A program made the translations under genes and the position numbers. Shown here piece after piece: positions 41,201 to 56,200 of a stretch of 64,000 bases of DNA. The stretch's first letter is position 1. Each line of letters begins with the position of its first letter. The stretch comes from Sisyra terminalis (lineage: Eukaryota > Arthropoda > Insecta > Neuroptera > Sisyridae): positions 16,058,001 to 16,122,000 of the forward strand of contig OY292278.1 of the NCBI GenBank assembly GCA_958496175.1, read 5' to 3'. The notes beneath the pieces were generated by a model that worked only from the letters and a program-made list of their open reading frames with translations, was not told the DNA's origin and searched no databases.

Positions 41201-44200
41201 GAATTAGTGATTTTGGAAAAAAATTCCTATTTTTGTTTTAAAACCGTTTTCTACTTTATTGGTATGTACATAAAGATTGTATCATAGTTGCCCAATAAAA
41301 AATTCCTCACACGAATATTGCCAACAAAAAGTTGCGAACTAGCCTTGTAGCACAGATGAAAGTTGCCCCCATAGAAATTTACACATCGAGAAAATTCCTA
41401 ACTCAGAAATTAATGCACATTGATATGTTCTCTCATGAAAAATTCCATTTTAGATTTTTATACTTCTCCCTTAAGCTTTTGTGAAGTGAAAAATGAAGAT
41501 GACTTCATATCAAAAATTAAAATACAAAATTTTACTTTTTTTTCCGTAACTTATATTGCAAACATTAGATTTTTTTTTGGTTAGTGGAAAGCCAAAAGAA
41601 TATGCTGAATTTTTTTTGAAGTGGTTTGAATTGTTGGTCCTTGATATTTAAAAATCATTGTTGCAACTAACCAAAAACTAAAGTTCATTCCTAAACCTTT
41701 TTTTGGTAATTTATAAGTTTTAATTGTTGAACATTCGAAATTATTTCGAACAAATTAACACTAAAAAGTTTACTGGTTAACGAGTGGTCCAGGTGACCAC
41801 TCCAAAACTGGTATGAGTTAGGTTCAAATTTCGTATCGAACATATTTTTGGTATTTCCCGATTATCATTTTTATTGACCCTAAAGTCGCATAAGACTTTA
41901 GTAATTATAAACCACGGTAAATAACAAATGAAAAAAATATCACTTATGCTCACTTCTTTGTTAAGCTACAAAACTTCAAACATAACAAGTAAAATTTTTA
42001 TAAAAATTTAGGCAAAAACTATACTTTAATTAATAAGTTTAATAAATGCTACTTAATGTTTAAAGCCTTTTTAAATACCTAAATAATTTTATAAATCTTA
42101 ACTAACCATATTAAAAAAAGCATCGGAAGAGTAAAAATAATTTTGACAATTTTCATAGAACTGAATTTCAAAGTTTCATTGATAAATCAAAATTAAAGCT
42201 TTAGAAAATAACAAAGAAGAAAAAACTGCAAAAAATTGTTATATTTCCTTTACAAAACTTAATAATTCTTAACATTGTTGCATAAATGAAAGTTTAAAAG
42301 GACAAAAATCAAATAGTTAATTGATATTTTTGGCAACCCAAGTAGTTTTTCCTCAACCATTAGTCAATAGGTAATTTAATTCATTCTTCTTACCTTATGT
42401 AGGCACAAAGCTCTGATATCAAAACGGATTTACAATTATGTTTAAACATTTTGACCAAAATTGTAATTTATGATAGTTCAAAAATTATCACTTTATCCTT
42501 TAATTGAATCTCCTTAAAAACACAATTTCTAATTATAATATTTCACTTTTATTACAATTCTAAATTTTACTATTGTTGAAAGTTTGAAAATAATTCATCA
42601 AGTTGAATTAAAAATGTTTCATTTTCCGTAAAAAATTACTTCCTCGTTGTATTTCTATTAAAACAGTTATGAATAGAAGAGTTCCTGCACTTCAACCGTT
42701 TTTGCAAAGAAGAAAAAGAACATTTAGAAAATGAATGAAACACAAAAAATGGATTGATACCGATCAAAAAATTAAAATAATTACACCTATCTACATTAAA
42801 AATTTAGTCTTTAATTAACATCCTTTGCCTCAATTATCTGTTTTATCAATAAAGGAAAAAAAATAATTAGTTTTAAATTGAAATAATAAGGCCAAAGTTT
42901 GTTGGTAGTCAATGTTTTACACCTAAAATAGAAAAAAAACTATATTGTTGTATAATTTTCTTTTTGTGTGGGATTGCGTCTTTCATGTAAAAACAAATAA
43001 TTGGTAACAGTAACATTAAACTAAATCGTTAAATCGCAAAAGCAGTAATGAAATTTTGATGTCAAAACATTTGCCCATTGGAAAAATTCTCATACAAAAT
43101 TTTCCTACAGAAAGTTGCTTTATAGCATTGTTACTATCTCCATTTATAAGTGTTTATACAACCATCAAAAAAAAATACAATAGATAGATAAACAAAAATT
43201 ATTAGAAAAATTCAAAATTAAGGAAAATTTTGGAACTAGAACTCTTTTAAAAGGTTGTTTGTTTAATTTTTCATTTAAACTGAACTCATAATATATGAAA
43301 ATATATTGTAAGTCAATTTTCATGAACTATAATTGAAAATATTGAAGTTATATCTAAAAATGTTTTCTTCATGCGTTGCTGCTAATGGCTGCTGATATGT
43401 ATTTCAATTGCCAAGCAACTTTCTACGATAGTCAACTAGTATTAAATATCCTTGTAATTACTATGAGTTCCATACTAGATCATATCGATGGCTGAGTTCA
43501 AAACTGAAAGAACTCAAAAATCAAAATTTTGAGATAAACGAGCTCAATGTTTTGAACAAATTTTGATTATTTTGTAATAAAATAAACTGTTGAAACGCGT
43601 CGTAATAAAAAAGAAATTGAGTGTCATAGGACATATATTATTATCCATTAATTTATTGTAACTCAAAAATAAATAAAATACTTATCAATGTTAAAAATAA
43701 CCATTTTTGGTTCTGTTTTCTAATTTTCATACAAATTATTGAATTAAAGCCAAATAAAATATCAATTTCAAATTTTTCTATGAGTTATTTTAGCTTTCAA
43801 CTAAGACTTCGATATATAAGAAACATCTCTTGATCAAAACTTTCAAAAATTAGCAAAGAAATATATTTATTAAATCGAAAAAACTTAAAATTCAGGAAAA
43901 CTTGGTACTTCAACTCTTAAAGAAGGAAGATTGTATAATTTTTCATTTGAACTGTATTCACAATAAATAAAAATGTATTGTTAGTCAACTTTAATGAACT
44001 ATTATTGTTTTCAATGCAAATATTGAAAAAATGTTTCTTCACGTGTTGCTGCAGGTACATACTTTGATTGCCAAAGAACTCCTTCGATAGTCAACTAGTA
44101 TTGAATATTTTTTTAATTGCTAATGATTTACAAAAACTATTCTCAAAATTGACGATAGTAATAATAAGGGAAGGAAAACTTGGTTTTTGAACTCTAGAAT

Positions 44201-47200
44201 TAAGTTGTTTGTTAAATTTAACATTTAAACTTAATTCACAATAAACGAAAATATATTGCGAGCCATATTTTATGAAATTTAATTCTCTAAGATGGAAATA
44301 TTGAAGCAATATTCAAAAAAAGTTTATTTTACGTGCTGTTGCAGATACATACTTCGATTGCCAAGCAATCTTCTTTAATAATAAACTAATATTGAATATC
44401 ACTGTAATCGCTATAAGTCATCCAATCTATTCTCAAAGTTGACGAAATTAATAACAAGGAAAGCCTTCAAATTAATTATCATTAATTTATTTTATTTGGT
44501 ATAAATTTTTGAGCACCAAAGTAGTTAAGTTTAGAAATGATTGAAACTTATTTGTGAGTAACATTCAGAATTTGGTTTTCCACTAGGGAATCGACATCGT
44601 TTGATGACTTTGCAAGTTAAAGCGGTTTATTATTATTCAGTACAAGTAATTTTTGGTGTACCTAAAGAAAACTTGATCAATCTAATGTTAGTTATTTTAC
44701 AACTTGAGATCATACATTAAATAAGCTAAAGATTATGAGGTTTCCCTATTTATTGTAAATTTTATGAATAAGAACACTAGACCCAGATGTAATTGATGAC
44801 TTGAATCGAAAAAGAATAATTTTTATTATATTTTTACTTGAAAAAAATCAACTATATCAAGAATAAATATTTCAGATTGTAAAACTAAACAAAAGTCATT
44901 TTCAATTTATTGAATTACCAAACTTTTTGATTCTTACGTGCCAAGTCTTCCCAAAATTTGTCAGCCCGTGATTCGAAGGGTTCGGATGTACCTTGGGGAA
45001 ATTAAACAAATACATATACAATGCACAAGTTACCTAGAACGGAATAAGTTTCGAAACTTGCTGTGACATTTCTCAAAGTTAAATCGCTTATGTGTTTATA
45101 TTGTCAATTGCGCTGATATTTTTACAGTCGATTTAGTTTGCACAACATTGAAAAGAAAATAGCATGAGTAAATACTGGAAATGTATGTTTATGTGTTTGG
45201 ATAAACAAATAAACAACAGGCAATTTGTTTAAATGACCCTTGAGCTTTACGAGTTTAGATAAACTGAAAATTCGGCAATGAGGTCTATGCCTATTTGTTG
45301 TGAGCTTTCAATTTCAATTAAACGGTGCCCATTAGTTTAGTGTAGTTTTTTTATTGATTTAAATTGTTTTTTCCAGGGTAATTGTACAATACTAATTAAC
45401 TATGGTACAATACTACACTTGAGGTCCAAAATTAGTATTTTTGTTGTGACATTCAACCCAGCAAATGTTTGGTGGGCAATTCAAACTTGTGTAAATATTG
45501 GGCCACACAATAAAGCACATTCGTAGTAACATCAATGAAGTAATGTTGTAGGCATTTAAATCATATAAAATGACATAAAAAGGAATGACACATGTAACAT
45601 GCATAAATATAAAGCTGTATTTTGTTCGGAAGGAAAAGCCGGAAAGCTCTATATGTTATGTTCGAGAAGAGGACAACGCGTTTGATAGACAAAAATGACA
45701 AAATGATATCGATGGTGGTGGTGCTGGGTAATGTCGTTGTGCCTAATTTTGAGTTCACACACGTATAGCTCGAGGGTGCCGAAGATGATGGGCTTAAAAT
45801 GATGGGGAAGGTAAAGTTGGGAAAATGACCTTGCCCATACGGGCGTCCGCAGCCTTCTGCGCTGCACAGTCGGTTGCGTGGCGCGCAGTTCGCACGACGC
45901 AGATCTTTCGCCCGAAGGAGCCAGGCGCGACGTCGTTCCCGTTTCTTCTCCGCTGCTCTTCGCATCCCTAACACATGATTATCATCAACATCATTTCAGG
46001 ATAATTACTGATAGATACTGTTTTTTTTAAATTTCATCTTGAAACTATTCAAATCATACACCAAGTTAACATAAAACATGGATAGTTTATACCTTGATCA
46101 ATTTGAAATTCAGGCAAGTACATTTCATCAAAAATGAAAACAGGTGAAGTGTAAGATAAACTCGTGCACTAAAGGTTTCGTACGTTTAAGGATAACTAAC
46201 CCAATTTCATAACCGAATTATCGTATCCTATACTAACTACAGTGAATTCTGCATAAGTGAGACTTGAAAGAACAAACATTTTTTTCTCACTTATAGAGGT
46301 TTCGCACTTACCCAGATTTCTCTCGTAGAGAAAAAAAACTCAGATTGATAAGGTGAGAGAATAATAAACAGAAACAGAGAAAGTACATTACTATACTTTA
46401 TAATAGACTAGGCCAAAAAAATCGACTGTTTTTTTTATTTTTGAAAAGAATATCAAAAATATTGTTGGTGACACAAAAAATATCGGGAAGGTTTGAGCCC
46501 TTAATACTAATATTAAGAGGTCTATCATCTTAAATTTCGATTTTTTATTTGTGCTTTCATTTTTGCGTCAATGCTGTCAAACTATCAAGGTAAAAAAAAA
46601 TCATTTGCACATATATTTCTAGAAAATTAAATTCACTACAAAAAAGGTGTCTTTGAAAATTTTTGCCAGACACGCTGTTTCCAAATAATCAAGCTTTAAA
46701 CATTGAAATAATTTTTAGATCTTCTTTACTTTGGAATTTTGTAATTAACGAACAAATAAGTATATATAAATGAATAATATAGATTCTTGAAGGGAATTTA
46801 ATGCTCTACAAATAAGTCTCTTAACGTTTTTACATAAAATCACTCTTTCAAAATTGGCTCAACACAAAAAAACAAAAATTTAATTTTCCCTCAACTTTAA
46901 TTGTGAATAACTTTTGAAAAAGTGATTTTATGTAAAAATATTAAGAAACCTTTTTTGTAGAACATTAAATTTTCTTTATGAATCTATATTGTTCATTTCT
47001 ATATATTTATTTGTTCGTTAGTTACAAAATCCCAAAATAAATAAGATAAATCAAAAAATCATATCAATGTTTAAAGCTTGATTATTCGAAAACGGCATGT
47101 CTGACAAAAATTTTCAAAGAACCGATTTTTGTAGGTAATTTATTTTTCTATAAATATATGTGCAAATGATTTTTTTACCTTGATAGTTTGACAGCATTGA

Positions 47201-50200
47201 CGAATATATGAAAGCACACATAAAAAATCGAAATTAAAAATGATAGACCTCTTAATTTTAATATTAAAGGCTCAAACCTTCCCGATATTTTTTTTGTTAC
47301 TTTGAACAATATTTTTGATACACTTTTCAAAAAAAAATAGTCAATTTTTTTGGTCCAGTCTATTGTATAACGAAATACAATAATTCTTTATTTTAATTTT
47401 GTATGATTTACTTATAAAATTCTGTCACTTTAGGTTGTTTTAAGTTACTGTCAGCAGTCAACAATTCTTCAATAGTAAACAATTTTTTAAATATAGTTTA
47501 ATCATTAAACATCGGATTATATACATTATCAAAATGCCAAAAAATGCATTAAAAGAGAGCGAAATATGCACAGTTAGAAAAACCATTTATTTTTTAAATT
47601 TACGTTTAAAATAATAAATAAATATAATTCTTCTGTACGTGGGTACCGGGCTGAACTTCTAAGCCGCCGGACCTATTTTGCTGAAATTTTTTGTGTATAT
47701 TTGAGTAAGATCCTGGATAGTTTAGATTCACAATTGGACCATATAGATGAAAAAAGTATAAAGCAGAAAATAACCTTTCGACGCCAATTAACGTTATCGG
47801 ATAGAACTTGAAATTTGGCGGAATTTTCAAAGATCTTCAGGATCTCTTCAGGCAGAGTCTGTCCGGCGCCGTTAATATTGCGTCAATTTTCTTTATTCCT
47901 TCAAAATAGGGGTTATTATTACTATTTTACTTTTTGCTCTTTTTTATAATATTTCCAAGGACTTGCACAGAGGGAATATTTCTAGTCTCTCAATTTCATC
48001 GAGCATATTGCTGAAATATGTAGCAATAAAACCAATTTTTTTTTTAATTAAAGAAACCTCAAATGCAAGCTGACTTGAATTGATTCCAATGGCATCTGAT
48101 CTGTGAAATTTTTCAACTACTTCTTTTATGGCTTTGAAATCCTCAGCATAAAACAATATAACTTTCTACCAAGCTCCTCACCGTGTTAATATTGGTTCTG
48201 GGGGTAGTGCTTTGTTTGATAGTTGCTTTTTATATGGTTGTACCCACGATGGCGCTTTTATTAACACCTTTTAAAGAAAAGAAATGAATTAATTAACTAT
48301 CCTGAACTCGTTTCGGATCTTTTCCGTAACTCGATGTAATCCATGGGCTAGATTGGTAATATGAAGTAATTTTGGGTAGAATTCTTTCGGAGCTAGACGT
48401 AAGGTCCATATGTCGACAATATCATAAAACACGCCTAATACGTATAACTATTGAAATAAATATTGTCAATGAAAAAGTCGGATACTATTACGAGTACAAT
48501 TCATGGATTACATGCATAGAATACAATGCAAACATTTGTTAAAAAATGAGACCTTGAATCGGCCTAGATAACTTTTTACGAAACTATTTTCAACAAGTGC
48601 AATGTATTTTTCAGAATTCAGGGAAACTGACCTTAAAAAATTATTTCCTGGAACTTTTCAAATATCAAACGCAGTATGTTATCTTGCTAAAATATTAAAT
48701 AATAACTAATTAGCCCTTGAATTTTTAAGATATCATGAACATATTATAAAGGTTAAGGCACGATCAAGACATATTAATAGCGAAACATATGATCGGTATT
48801 TTTTTTATTTTATGCATAGGTAATTGAATTAACTATAATTCAGTAATTAATATGACCACATACTTCGGTTTTTATTTTTATAAACTAAGTTCCCCCAATT
48901 TAACCATTTTATAATTTCAGCATGTGATAGCAAACTAATTAACATATTGTGGCCTAGTACCTCTAAAGTTTTGGTGATTTTGATTTTCTAGTAGTAGTTT
49001 ATTACTGGTTCCGATTTAATGAAAAATTTATATCTTTTCACTACAGTACATTTTTTACGCATTTGTTAAATATAAAAATTTATTCCTGAAATCCTTTTTA
49101 CCGTTTCAGCCATAATTCAATAAATATCAGCACGAAAAATATCACGAGGGTTGGTATTATTTTATTGACGTATTGGATACATTAGATCTTTTAGGTCGTG
49201 ACATTGTTCAAAATAATACTCTCAAAAAAAGATTTATTAATAGCATTCACACAAAATATGAATTAAATTATAAATTTGACTGAAAATTCAATAAAAAAAG
49301 CCAAATTTAAATGATCGCTATACGTGAAATTGAAATTTACGAATTCCCAATTTCGTACCCAAGAAGTTAAATTTTATTTAAGTTAAAAAGCTTAGGGGCA
49401 AATCTATCAATCTGCTGCTCATTCTATTCACTATATTCCCTTGTGAAATATCAGTTTCATGTTAGTAAAAATAAATCAATTCAAAAGCATTAGACAAATT
49501 ATTATTTTCATTAAACATTACGTGATTAAGACTAAGTGGCAATCACTATTTATGTCATTGAAAAAATTCAGTAACTTATTCAATCGTTTTAATGCATTGG
49601 AAACTATCTAAGCAATTAGGATGAAATGTTAAATGTGAATCAAATCTTCGAAAACAAAAACATTTGAATGAAATTCATGGTTCTAAACTTTAAGTTGAGG
49701 TGACGTCGTATCAGAATGAGAACATCAAATTCAGTTTGTCGGACAAGTTTAGAAGTTATAAATTCTAGTTAAATTGAAAGGAATATGTACGTAACACTAT
49801 GCCAATAGTGTTCCTCCAATAAAAGTTTCTCTGCTATATACAAATAGGAGATATTCAAATACCGTAAAACTTTGAATAAAATGAATCGTACTTTACTTAA
49901 CTCTCTGAAAGTTGGAGTCTTCTTCACGGGTTAACTAACGGAAAACTGCTTTCGAAAAGAAAGACGACGTTGCATAAATGATAATGATATTAATATAAGT
50001 ATTTTCCTAAAGTATTGTAATTTGGTTGTTCCCTGATAACATGACATCCTATACTATGGCTTTTGCTATAACACGGTTTATAAATTGTGGGATCTCTTCA
50101 ACAAGAAACATCCAATCATACAGTTTATTAGACACTTTAAAAAGAACACTATACTAGAAATTACTAAGTCTTATTTTTCTTTTTACTGGGAGCCTCTCCT

Positions 50201-53200
50201 AAGAGTTCTTTAGCACTGCGTCCTGTGGAAATTATTGCGCCCCAGCTTTGTTACTAACTCTAATCGATTAGGTCCACTTCTGATATAAATTTCAACAGAC
50301 AGAAATTAAGTCAATCGGGGGCGAAAATTTTGTGGAAATGGCTGTCGAAAAGAAGTTATTAGTGAAGCGGATTTGGTAGAAATAGTATTGAAAGTTGTAG
50401 ATCAAATTGATTCCAAGGGTAGCAGCACAAATAAAGAAAGTACAGTTAATTGTTTAACTCTAAAAAAGATACCAGAAGGATATATCTGCTTAGAATAAGG
50501 CTTAACTAAAAATCTAAAGTATTTTTTTTAATGAAGATGCCTCCACTAAAAGAAGGCAATAATTCTAATGGAAGCTATTAAACTTCCTATCTTCATACCG
50601 AGAAATTAGCAATGACTTGATAAAAACCAGTAATCATAGTAAAATTTTAGATTATTTTTAAAGGAAAGAAGATACAAGAGTTTTAAATAGAGAAATTAAT
50701 TTCGAAAGTTGAGGAGATATCTTTCCACCAGAAAAGCGTTTTTGGTGTATTATACTGATGGCTGTAGTTGGATTAAATTAAAATAATAATTGTGTTTTCT
50801 TTTTCATCTAATTCTTGATTGACTTTATGTTGAAATGCATACTTTAGATAAAAATTTATTTGTTCATGGAAAATTTATAAAACTTTTTGGATTATAACCA
50901 TTGGAATACTTTAATAATGATTCTTGATCTCCTACAACACACCTAACACACACCTCGGCCGCTGTCTAGCGTATTCAATTGTTCATATCTTTTTCCTGGT
51001 AAGAGAGCACTAACATTTTCTTGTGCCATCATTTAGTTAATAGTTCAACGAATATTTTTATAAAAAAAAAAAATTTACAACACCGAGAAGTTCGTTAAAT
51101 TACCATTTGTTTATTATAAAACTAATTAATTATAAACAATTTTTTTACGTTAACTATTTTATTTCTATTTCTCTGCTATTCCTTAGCACACAAACCGAGT
51201 TTCATTAAAATCCAGTAATTATTAACTGATATATTATAATTTAAAAAAAAGTACTCGAAATTTTTACTCGCTCATAAATTTCTGAAACATTAAAATTTTC
51301 AAAAATCGTTTTAGGGTATTACTTTCAACCTATAAAGCTACCAAAATATGCTCTTAGATATATTAAAATCGAATAGTCGATTTTTAGTGGTCCGCTTGAG
51401 AAATCCTGACTTATGAATACTCGTGAATACTCCAATGCAAAATTTTTGGTTAAATATCTATACTTTAACGTTCGAAATCCGTTAGTTTATACATGCCCAG
51501 TCGGCGAATTGTAAAAATATATGATCGCCAACAACACATTTGCCTATAAATTATAAATTACGTTTTCACGATTTTCATATTTATGGATATTTTTGACTGT
51601 ACTTTATTTTCAGCGAATATACAAGAAAAGAAACAAAACAATCGCCTAAAAATTCACTAAAACTATTACCAAACTAATTGAAAACCTCCATATAAAGCAA
51701 CTAGTATTTTTTGAAAATCATAGTAAATATTTTATCCAAGCTTATAAACTAATAAGATAATATGAAAACTTATATACTTTTACTAAGGTTGCATTTTGAT
51801 TTATTTACTTATTAAAGTATTCACTTCAGTATATTAGTGAAAATCTTTCATTTGTAATTACATTACACTAGCGCTTTATGGTAATCAATTAATGTTCGAG
51901 CTTTTATGTAATTCGATTCATAATCCGAATCTACAGTTCCATCTATATTCATATTCAGAAACATAAAGTTCTTAGCCCACTAGTTCCACTGTACAGTGTT
52001 TATTTTGGATACGAATTTAGTAGAAATTTTTCACATCTATTACTATAATTAACGTAATTGGTAGTGAAATATAATAAAAGTATCAATGTATTATAAAAAT
52101 AATGGTCCATTTTTCTGTGACCATAAAAATGATAATTATTATGAGCTTTTATATAAAGAAATATTATTTAGGTCAATATATCAAAATTTGGGTAAAATCG
52201 ATAAGCCTACGCAAACTTAAAAAAACAATATGTTTGTGGCGACTTCAATGAATTTATTAATATGTAATTAAAAAATATAGGTAAATGGTGCTCAAAATTA
52301 ATGGCGTATAGAGTGACCAATTACAATAAATACAGTAATAGTAGTTACTAAAAATTTCAGAAAAAAACATTAATTTACCCAATTTTGTACTTTTGATTCA
52401 AATTAACATTTCTCTTTGACTAAATAATACACTGCAAATCATTAAAATCTAAAGGCCATTAATTTTATTCAATTAACACAGTGTAAACAGAAACTATTTC
52501 AAACTAATTATTCTCGAATTCAAACTAGAACAAAAGTACAATTATCAAATATTTATAAATTTGATTTGTCACTCCTATTTGTGTCAGTGTAATCAATTAA
52601 CCCCAAAATACAATTACCTACTACTGAGAAATTATGTAAATTTAATTACCTGATAAAAGATTTTCGGAAATATTAAACTATGCTCATTTTCGTGTTTAAT
52701 TTTCCCTTTTTGAAATTGTTCACATTTAGTCAAATCAGCTTAATGATTTAGAATTTAGATGAATTTCGAGTTTATGTAAATGAAGTGAAAAGTTGACGAA
52801 TAAAAATTAACTCGTGTTTATGGATCTTTTCACCCTATTCGCCATTTTCTTAATGCATTAAATAAATTCTAGCCAAAGCTTCTTTTTCGATTCTTATATT
52901 GAAAATTTAAAATTCTTTCTTGTAATTTATTTTCAACCAAAAATTTTCTTCAATTGATGTAGCTCTACTATTTGTAGATTTTTCTATTTTGTATTTATAT
53001 TTGTAGATATTAGAAGAATTTTCAACCCTCCCTCAAAAAAAAAACAATTCGTAGAAGCACGATGAGGATTAAACAAATAGAAAACTACTTTGAGCTTTAA
53101 AAGTTTTTACAAACTATCTTTCATAAACTTTCATAACTAAAAATTTTAGGATTTGCAATAGGGAGTTCCAAATTTTATCTAGTTCTTCGTTAAGTTAAAA

Positions 53201-56200
53201 ATTAGTTTTAAGCAAATTTTTTTCTATTTTATAAACTTTTTTTGAAAAACCAAAACAAAGGCATTCAAGCAATTGAGAGATCATATTCAAAAAAATGTTT
53301 TTTTCAATGATATTCAATGAATTTAAGAATTAGAAAAAAACACAGATGATTTTATTTTTTGTCACTTTGAATAATATTTTTGATATATCTTTAACAAAAA
53401 AAATTGTTGAATTTTTTGTCCCAGCCTAATATATATATATATATATATAAAGAATCACAAGAATGTAAAGGAACAATGAACATCCTTATCTAATTAGATA
53501 ACAGATAAGGGTACACATCACAAACCAGTCTATGGTATTCTTACAAATTTTTGAAATTGTCATTTATTCGGGGACGCAATTTTTAGTGTAAAAGTAATCA
53601 GCTGTCGAAAACTCTTTTTCAGCATCTACTCTAATTCATAGTACTGTTAGCAATGCGTGGAATACTTCTTCAAAGATACCTCTAAATCCCTTATCCCAAA
53701 TAAATCAAATTCAGATCAGATGTTTTTGGATCTAACTTATTTTTGAATTTTATTTTGGTTTATTTGAAATATTTTATGTAATCGCTAATTCTAATTTTTG
53801 TTCAAGAAACAATCCCGTTTCTACATCGTCATTAGTGACATTATCATTTTTGAAAACTCTACTGAATTCTTTTGAATGTCAATAGGTTTGTGGGTACAAA
53901 TTTTGTGGAAAATTTTACTATAAACATGGTAAAATTTGAATTAGTAAATCCCATTGCTTCTTTTTCGTTTTATAAATCATATATTATAATCATAAATTAT
54001 ATAAAAACTGAAAGACATTTTGTATTTCTAACTTTGTATTTATAGTCTAATTAATTTCGCTTATTAAGGAGATAAAAAACAAAAACGTATACTATTTTAC
54101 TTTGTAGTCATCCCCTGTATATATAGTAAAGACAATTGAAAAATTTTCTAATAAATACCGAAAAAACGATGTTTAAACTTGTGAATACCGGCATTATAAA
54201 ATTTTACAAATGGTATTTGGTATCCCGGTATACCAGTATTGCAGTCTCCTGTTGCGTTTTCATATTGATTTTATTGACAATCAACCGATATTGTAGTCCC
54301 TACTTGCGATGTTTTTATATTGGTTCTATTGATAATTAAATTGGTGTTTAACTACAGCGACTTATGACCAAAAAATAGCTTTAAGGGCTGTTATTTATGC
54401 ATCTAGATAGTTATAATTCTCTACCAGATAAATTTTTATCTGGAGGATAGAGAAAACACAGACATTTTTATCTACGACTAGTCAACTATATAGGATTTAT
54501 CAAATAAATAAATTTTCATCCATTAAATTGATACCTTAAGTATACGACTTATCTATCCAATATTGAAAATTCCGATCTCAAAAGTAATAACAATTTGGTT
54601 CTAATTGGTAAATATTGACTCCGGATCTAGAATCAACGCTTAAACAAATTTATTTCAACTCTCCTTTCCTACACAAGTACTACTTCTTCTATATCCTAGA
54701 TACGGGAATAAGTTAGTTTCAGTTGAACATTATACGTGGCAAAATAGGCTTAAACATTTTTTATATCAAACTGTAACTTTTAATTTTATAGTACTTATAA
54801 CCTTGTTAAAAAGATTTAAAAAAAATAAAACAAAAATGGTTGCTCTTCCAACAAATCATTTCTATAGACATTAAGGATTGAAATCCCGCACTGTTACCAA
54901 TCCTGCGGATTTTTTACTTGATTGACTTCGTAACAGCAGGATCTTGCGGGATCTCGAAGAGCCTAAAATTGAGCTGGATCCCGCTGGATCGCGAGATCCC
55001 ACTTTGCTGGAGTGCAATCCTTAGTTGACATAAATTCTTATTTGAAAACATTAAAATTATACTCTGCTTATACTTATTTATATTTTGTTTCAGAATTATA
55101 AATAATTCAAGCAACTCGTTGACATACATAATTAACATAAAAGAATAAAATTCTAATTCTAATCGTTGGTATTATATGTACTTGTTGACAAACTATAAGG
55201 ACATTTTTCAATCTAAATTTTTGTTGGACCGAATTTAGATTACAGAAACTTAAATTGTTGCATTATCTTTTTATTTATTCATTTAAATTTTGAATATATA
55301 AGAGAAATCAAAGCTCCAGTCCTTGAATTTTCATGTAAATATTTTTTTGGGAAAATATTGTTTCATAAGTTTATATTTTCTTCACTCAGTTTTCATTTTA
55401 TGAAAATCTGTGTTGAGTACTTGATTTTGGGTTTGAATCCATGTTTTATGTTATTTTCACTAAAAATTATAGCAATAATTCCGTTACTAGTTTACATATG
55501 AATCTTATAACTATCCTGTAAGAAATTAATTAAGAAATTGAGTTTACGAAAGGATTTAAGTAGCGCTTATGTACACTTTAATAATTTTAAAAGCAAAAAT
55601 TATAGATGGTAAATAATAAATTAGAAAGAAAACTACGAAAGCTCTGGAGCAAAAGCGACTTACTTCGTTTCATCGATAAAGACAGCTTCGAGAACTTTAG
55701 CTGCAAAATGTAAGTTACGTTGTAGCAAATCAGCGGAAATTTCTCCGCGCTGAAGTTGCCGTAACAAACATCGCAATCTGTAAATTAAGTTTACGTTTTA
55801 ATGAGATTATTATTTTCGCAAAGTTGTTTATGGACTTACCGAAGTGCTGCTTTATCACAGGCATCAGGTGTATCAACGGGTGGTAAATTATCGGTGGCGA
55901 GATCGACGGCATCCAACGTAACATCATCCGCGATTGCAGAGGAAGCGGCCATGGACACGGGCCCCGCGCCCCCAGGTGGAGACGGGGGCGGCGTTCTACT
56001 TGATTTTTTGCCACTACTGCGTCTCACTATTGTTAAGGACCCTTGTTCTGCAAAAAAAAGGATATTATGTTTCAATACGTCCTTTAATCTTGAACTAACA
56101 TCTCGCTTTGTGAATTCACCTTCTGTATTGCTATATACTGCTATATATACCGCTTATATACTTGCTATGTAACATATATAGTAGGGTGTCCATTATTTTC

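Larger units (their letters stand above)
39694..55663. other. PDE1 intron, 16 kb
   Basis: Largest intron. It holds SINE copy 3, copies of the 28836 element, a tandem array (43225-44470), the candidate nested gene (44915-45965), a ~960-bp foldback (46402), its fragment (53376), hAT elements (54149, 54872). 47600-47880 has a more GC-rich repeat-like segment I could not name; 47900-53300 shows nothing else. Confidence 0.8.

Noticed and set aside
47606..47880. Minus ORF of 74 codons in a GC-richer patch
   Set aside because: The sequence looks like part of a repeat, with no start context, splice sites or family resemblance.
50160..50520. Decayed transposase-like coding stretch
   Set aside because: A few open segments ([19 protein letters not shown]) look protein-like, but no family motif was recognised.
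55801..56172. Plus-strand ORF of 123 codons and a minus ORF in another frame
   Set aside because: Both overlap the GC-rich PDE1 exon 55841-56047; they are open by composition only.
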